This document shows positions 35,431 to 37,601 of a stretch of DNA of 37,601 nucleotides, piece after piece (the first letter of the stretch is position 1; every line of letters begins with the position of its first letter). A program made the translations under genes and the position numbers. Origin of the DNA: Rubrivivax sp. Its GTDB lineage: Bacteria; Pseudomonadota; Gammaproteobacteria; Burkholderiales; Burkholderiaceae_C. A model generated the notes under the pieces. The model saw nothing but the letters and a program-made list of their open reading frames with translations. It had not been told where the DNA came from and did not search any database. Where the stretch lies: the NCBI GenBank assembly GCA_016788525.1, contig JAEUPD010000049.1, positions 1 to 37,601 of the forward strand, in the 5' to 3' direction.

Positions 35431-36819
35431 ATGACCCACGCGGCGGCCTGCGCCGCCATCGCGGCCGAATTGCCCGCGCTGGCCTGGACCACCGAAGAAG
35501 CGCAGCTCGCGCGCCTGTCGCAGGACTTCTCCTGGTTCAGCCCGGTGCTCAAGCGCCAGCTCGAGGGCAAGCGCGCCGACATCGCGGTGCGGCCGGCGGG
35601 TGAAGACGAGGTGCGCGCAGTGGTGGCCGCATGCGCGAAGCGGCATGTGCCGATCACCGTGCGCGGCTCGGGCACTGGCAACTATGGGCAGATCGTGCCG
35701 CTGCAGGGCGGGCTGGTGCTGGACATGAGCGGCTGCAACGCCTTTCGCTGGGCGCGCGATGGCGCCGGGCGCGCGCAGGCCGGCATCCGCCTGGGCGACT
35801 TCGACAAGGCGGCGCAGCCGCTGGGCTGGGAGCTTCGCTGGCTGCCTTCCACCTTTCGCGCCGCGTCGCTGGGTGGCCTGTTCGGTGGCGGCTTCGGCGG
35901 TGCCGGTTCGATCACCTACGGGCCCATCGCCGCGGCCGGCAACATCCTCGGCGCGCGGGTCATGTCGGTGGAACCCGAGCCGCAGGTGACCGAGCTGCGC
36001 GGCGCCGAGGCACTGCTGGTGCACCACAAGTGGGGCACCAACGGCATCGTGCTCGAGCTGGAGATCGCGCTGGCGCCCGCGCTGCCCTGGGTGGAGATGA
36101 TCGTCACCTTCGAGCATCTGCCCGACGCCATCGACTGCTGCATGACACTGCACGGCGGCACACCGGGCATCGTCAAGAAGGAACTGGCGCTGATGTGCGC
36201 GCCGATCCCGGAGTACTTCGTGACCCTCGCCGAGCACCTGCCCAAGGGGCGGCACGCGGTGCTGATGATCGTCACCGAGTCGTCCGAGGCGGCCGCCCGC
36301 GACCTCGTCGCGGCCCACGGCGGCGAGGTCAGCTACCGCAAGGACCGCGCCGAGGTGAAGCGGCTGAACCGCACGCTGGTGGAGTACTGCTGGAACCACA
36401 CCACGCTGCAGGCCCTCAAGGTAGACAAGAGCCTCACCTACCTGCAGGCGCGCTTCGACCCGCTGCGCCAGAAGGACCAGGTGCTGGCATTGCACCGCAA
36501 GCTCTCGCCCGAGGTGATGCTGCACCTGGAGTACATCCGGCTCACCGACGGCCGCTACACCTGCAGCAGCCTGCCGGTGGTGCGCTTCACCACCGAGGAG
36601 CGCCTGGCGCAGCTGGCTGCCGCGTTCGAGGCCGAGGGCGTGACGATCAACAACGCCCACACGCACCTGCTCGAGGACGGCGGCAAGCTGCGCGACATGG
36701 ATCGCAGCGCGCTCGGCGCCGCGCAGCGCATGGCGGCCGAGGCGGCCACGGCGATGAAGCAGCGGTTCGATCCGCTGGGGCTGCTGAACCCCGGCAAGCT
36801 GCGCAGCCTGGCGCGCTGA
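35431..36819 (+). CDS. FAD-linked oxidoreductase (PCMH/FAD_binding_4 type, GlcD-like)
   Basis: A 462-residue flavoprotein. The FAD pyrophosphate loop RGSGTGNYGQ is at about 78-87, followed by GGLVLDMSGCN and the Gly-rich LGGLFGGGFGGAGS at about 147-160. The C-terminus has RFDPLGLLNPGK, the usual end of D-lactate/glycolate-type oxidases. It probably oxidises a 2-hydroxy acid or an alcohol. Length is normal, with no Fe-S or heme segment. It starts at ATG 35431, 43 bases after the binding-protein stop. Exact substrate is unknown; the adjoining amidohydrolase and binding protein suggest that it handles an imported compound or its hydrolysis product. Confidence 0.88.
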   Translation: MTHAAACAAIAAELPALAWTTEEAQLARLSQDFSWFSPVLKRQLEGKRADIAVRPAGEDEVRAVVAACAKRHVPITVRGSGTGNYGQIVPLQGGLVLDMSGCNAFRWARDGAGRAQAGIRLGDFDKAAQPLGWELRWLPSTFRAASLGGLFGGGFGGAGSITYGPIAAAGNILGARVMSVEPEPQVTELRGAEALLVHHKWGTNGIVLELEIALAPALPWVEMIVTFEHLPDAIDCCMTLHGGTPGIVKKELALMCAPIPEYFVTLAEHLPKGRHAVLMIVTESSEAAARDLVAAHGGEVSYRKDRAEVKRLNRTLVEYCWNHTTLQALKVDKSLTYLQARFDPLRQKDQVLALHRKLSPEVMLHLEYIRLTDGRYTCSSLPVVRFTTEERLAQLAAAFEAEGVTINNAHTHLLEDGGKLRDMDRSALGAAQRMAAEAATAMKQRFDPLGLLNPGKLRSLAR

Positions 36820-36847
36820 GCACGGCCTCGCCGAGGGCCAAGCCGTT

Positions 36848-36904
36848 TCAGCCGGCGGCCAGCAGGATCATGCCGGCAAGAAAGATCGCAAAACAGGTCT
36901 TCAA
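36848..36904 (-). CDS. Possible 18-residue hydrophobic microprotein (TTG start)
   Basis: On the minus strand a TTG at 36904 follows AGGAG (36912-36916) by 7 bases. The frame reads (M)KTCFAIFLAGMILLAAG and ends in TGA. It would be a single membrane helix with one Cys and a Lys at the start. Codons TTT and CTT are unlike neighbouring genes. The whole frame is open further upstream but without ATG. It lies alone in the 187-bp space before the DUF3460 gene. I recognise no family; it could also be chance. Confidence 0.35.
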   Translation of the reverse strand: MKTCFAIFLAGMILLAAG

Positions 36905-36962
36905 GACGAGGCTCCTGCGGACGGCTGGATGCGCCGCCGTGCCTGCCGCCGAGGCGCGCTCA

Positions 36963-36968
36963 TAGAAT
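36963..36968 (+). promoter_or_regulatory. Candidate -10 box of DUF3460-scpA
   Basis: TAGAAT, five of six matches, stands 38 bases before the DUF3460 ATG in an otherwise GC-rich spacer (CATAGAATCGGC). No strong -35 is visible. Confidence 0.35.
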
Positions 36969-37006
36969 CGGCGGCGATTCTGGCGCCCCGCCTCCTGCGA
37001 GTTCCC

Positions 37007-37207
37007 ATGCCATTGTTCTGGAAGCCCTACAAATCCGACGTCACCTCGTTCATCGAGGAGCTGAAGGCCAGGAAGCCGACCCTCGAGGCCGAGCAGCGCG
37101 CGGGCCGCGCACTGCTGTGGGACCGCGAACAGGACCGCCAGGCGCAGGCCGGCTGGCGCGAGGCCAAGGTTCCGCAGCAGCCCTACGTCTATCAGACGCA
37201 GCGCTGA
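37007..37207 (+). CDS. DUF3460-family small protein
   Basis: A 66-residue soluble, charged protein that begins MPLFWKPYKSDVTSFIEELK and ends with PYVYQTQR. This is the pattern of DUF3460, found in betaproteobacteria next to scpA. Residues 14-55 look like one long helix rich in Glu, Arg and Ala. Its function is unknown. The next gene, scpA, begins 71 bases later on the same strand, so a link with chromosome segregation is possible but not shown. Confidence 0.85.
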   Translation: MPLFWKPYKSDVTSFIEELKARKPTLEAEQRAGRALLWDREQDRQAQAGWREAKVPQQPYVYQTQR

Positions 37208-37278
37208 TCGCAGGCGCGCGCGCTCGCTCCCCCCGCTCCAGCGGCACTCCCTGCCCTGCCTGACCTGGCTCCCTCGTG

Positions 37279-37601
37279 ATGCAAGCCGACCCGGCGGCCG
37301 AGCTGCCGCCCGAGTTGCGCGGCGAGGCCGCGCCCGCCGACCCCGAAGCGACCGGCGCGCCGCAGGTCGTCGACCAGGTGGCGGTGGCGCGCCTGTACGG
37401 CGAGCCGCTGTTCGCGCTGCCGCAGGACCTGTACATCCCGCCCGATGCGCTCGAAGTCTTCCTCGAGGCCTTCGAAGGCCCGCTGGACCTGCTGCTGTAC
37501 CTGATCCGCAAGCAAAACTTCAACATCCTGGACATCCCGCTGGCGGATGTGACGCGCCAGTACCTGGCCTACGTCGAGCAGATCCGCAGCCGCAACCTGG
37601 A
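37279..37601 (+). CDS. scpA: Segregation and condensation protein A, 3'-truncated
   Basis: The frame runs off the window after 107 whole codons. A non-conserved acidic N-terminus of about 50 residues is followed by the kleisin-type ScpA start: FEAFEGPLDLLLYLIRKQNFN and then ILDIPLADVTRQYLAYVE. ScpA joins the SMC dimer (with ScpB) in the condensin ring that compacts and segregates the chromosome. An in-frame GTG directly precedes the ATG and could also serve. ScpB should follow beyond the window. Confidence 0.93.
   Translation, partial: MQADPAAELPPELRGEAAPADPEATGAPQVVDQVAVARLYGEPLFALPQDLYIPPDALEVFLEAFEGPLDLLLYLIRKQNFNILDIPLADVTRQYLAYVEQIRSRNL

Noticed and set aside
36870-36965. A 31-residue plus-strand frame (MPARKIAKQVFKTRL...) ending at the DUF3460 -10 box.
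   Set aside because: Weak ribosome site only 3 bases from its ATG, basic low-information sequence, and it overlaps the better-supported microprotein frame on the other strand.

Overview
The window is a GC-rich, gene-dense chromosomal segment of a betaproteobacterium, most likely a Burkholderiales of the Rubrivivax/Leptothrix/Ideonella kind. This rests on the small Trp-rich protein family, a DUF3460-scpA pair, class I fumarase and chorismate synthase sequences of that type, and very high GC at third codon positions. The lineage is an inference from gene content, not from a marker gene. I see no insertion sequence, prophage, CRISPR array, tRNA or rRNA. The segment looks like core chromosome.

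Layout. (1) 1-4197: the 3' part of ilvD, a small Trp-rich membrane protein, a small class I cytochrome c, and acs on the minus strand ending at a strong hairpin. (2) 4484-12633: a plus-strand ion-homeostasis block. It holds a UPF0114 membrane protein, a CaCA-type Na+/Ca2+ exchanger and a complete group-2 Mrp/Pha Na+/H+ antiporter operon (mrpA-B fused, C, D, E, F, G). Every junction inside the mrp operon is a 4-base stop/start overlap. (3) 12693-14240: class I fumarase. (4) 14269-19935: a GNAT-like protein, a membrane-anchored diheme cytochrome c and a hemerythrin-domain protein on the minus strand, divergent from a large LuxR/MalT-type (LAL) regulator. An 18-bp perfect dyad lies in the shared control region. 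(5) 20062-24516: an RND efflux permease and its membrane-fusion protein, without an outer-membrane channel. (6) 24691-28748: aroC, an MFS transporter and a two-PAS membrane sensor without an output domain, tightly packed on the minus strand. (7) 28890-30491: a methyl-accepting chemotaxis protein preceded by a near-perfect sigma-28 (FliA) promoter. (8) 30627-33358: a CBS-pair protein divergent from metY, then an alpha/beta hydrolase. (9) 33470-36819: a creatininase-family amidohydrolase, an NMT1-type periplasmic binding protein and an FAD-linked oxidoreductase. (10) 36848-37601: a possible 18-residue hydrophobic microprotein, DUF3460 and the 5' part of scpA.

How the genes fit together. The CaCA exchanger sits 3 bases before mrpA, so Na+ taken in by Ca2+ export could be expelled by Mrp in the same transcript. 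acs and fumarase belong to acetate and TCA metabolism; ilvD, metY and aroC to amino-acid synthesis. The hemerythrin/cytochrome/LAL region and the amidohydrolase/binding protein/oxidase region are the two parts whose function is not given by known pathways. I did not find a clearly unprecedented system. The best leads are the LAL-hemerythrin-cytochrome divergon with its dyad, the exchanger-Mrp coupling, the sigma-28 promoter, an in-frame 15-bp triplication at the end of mrpD, and the SD-led microprotein candidate.
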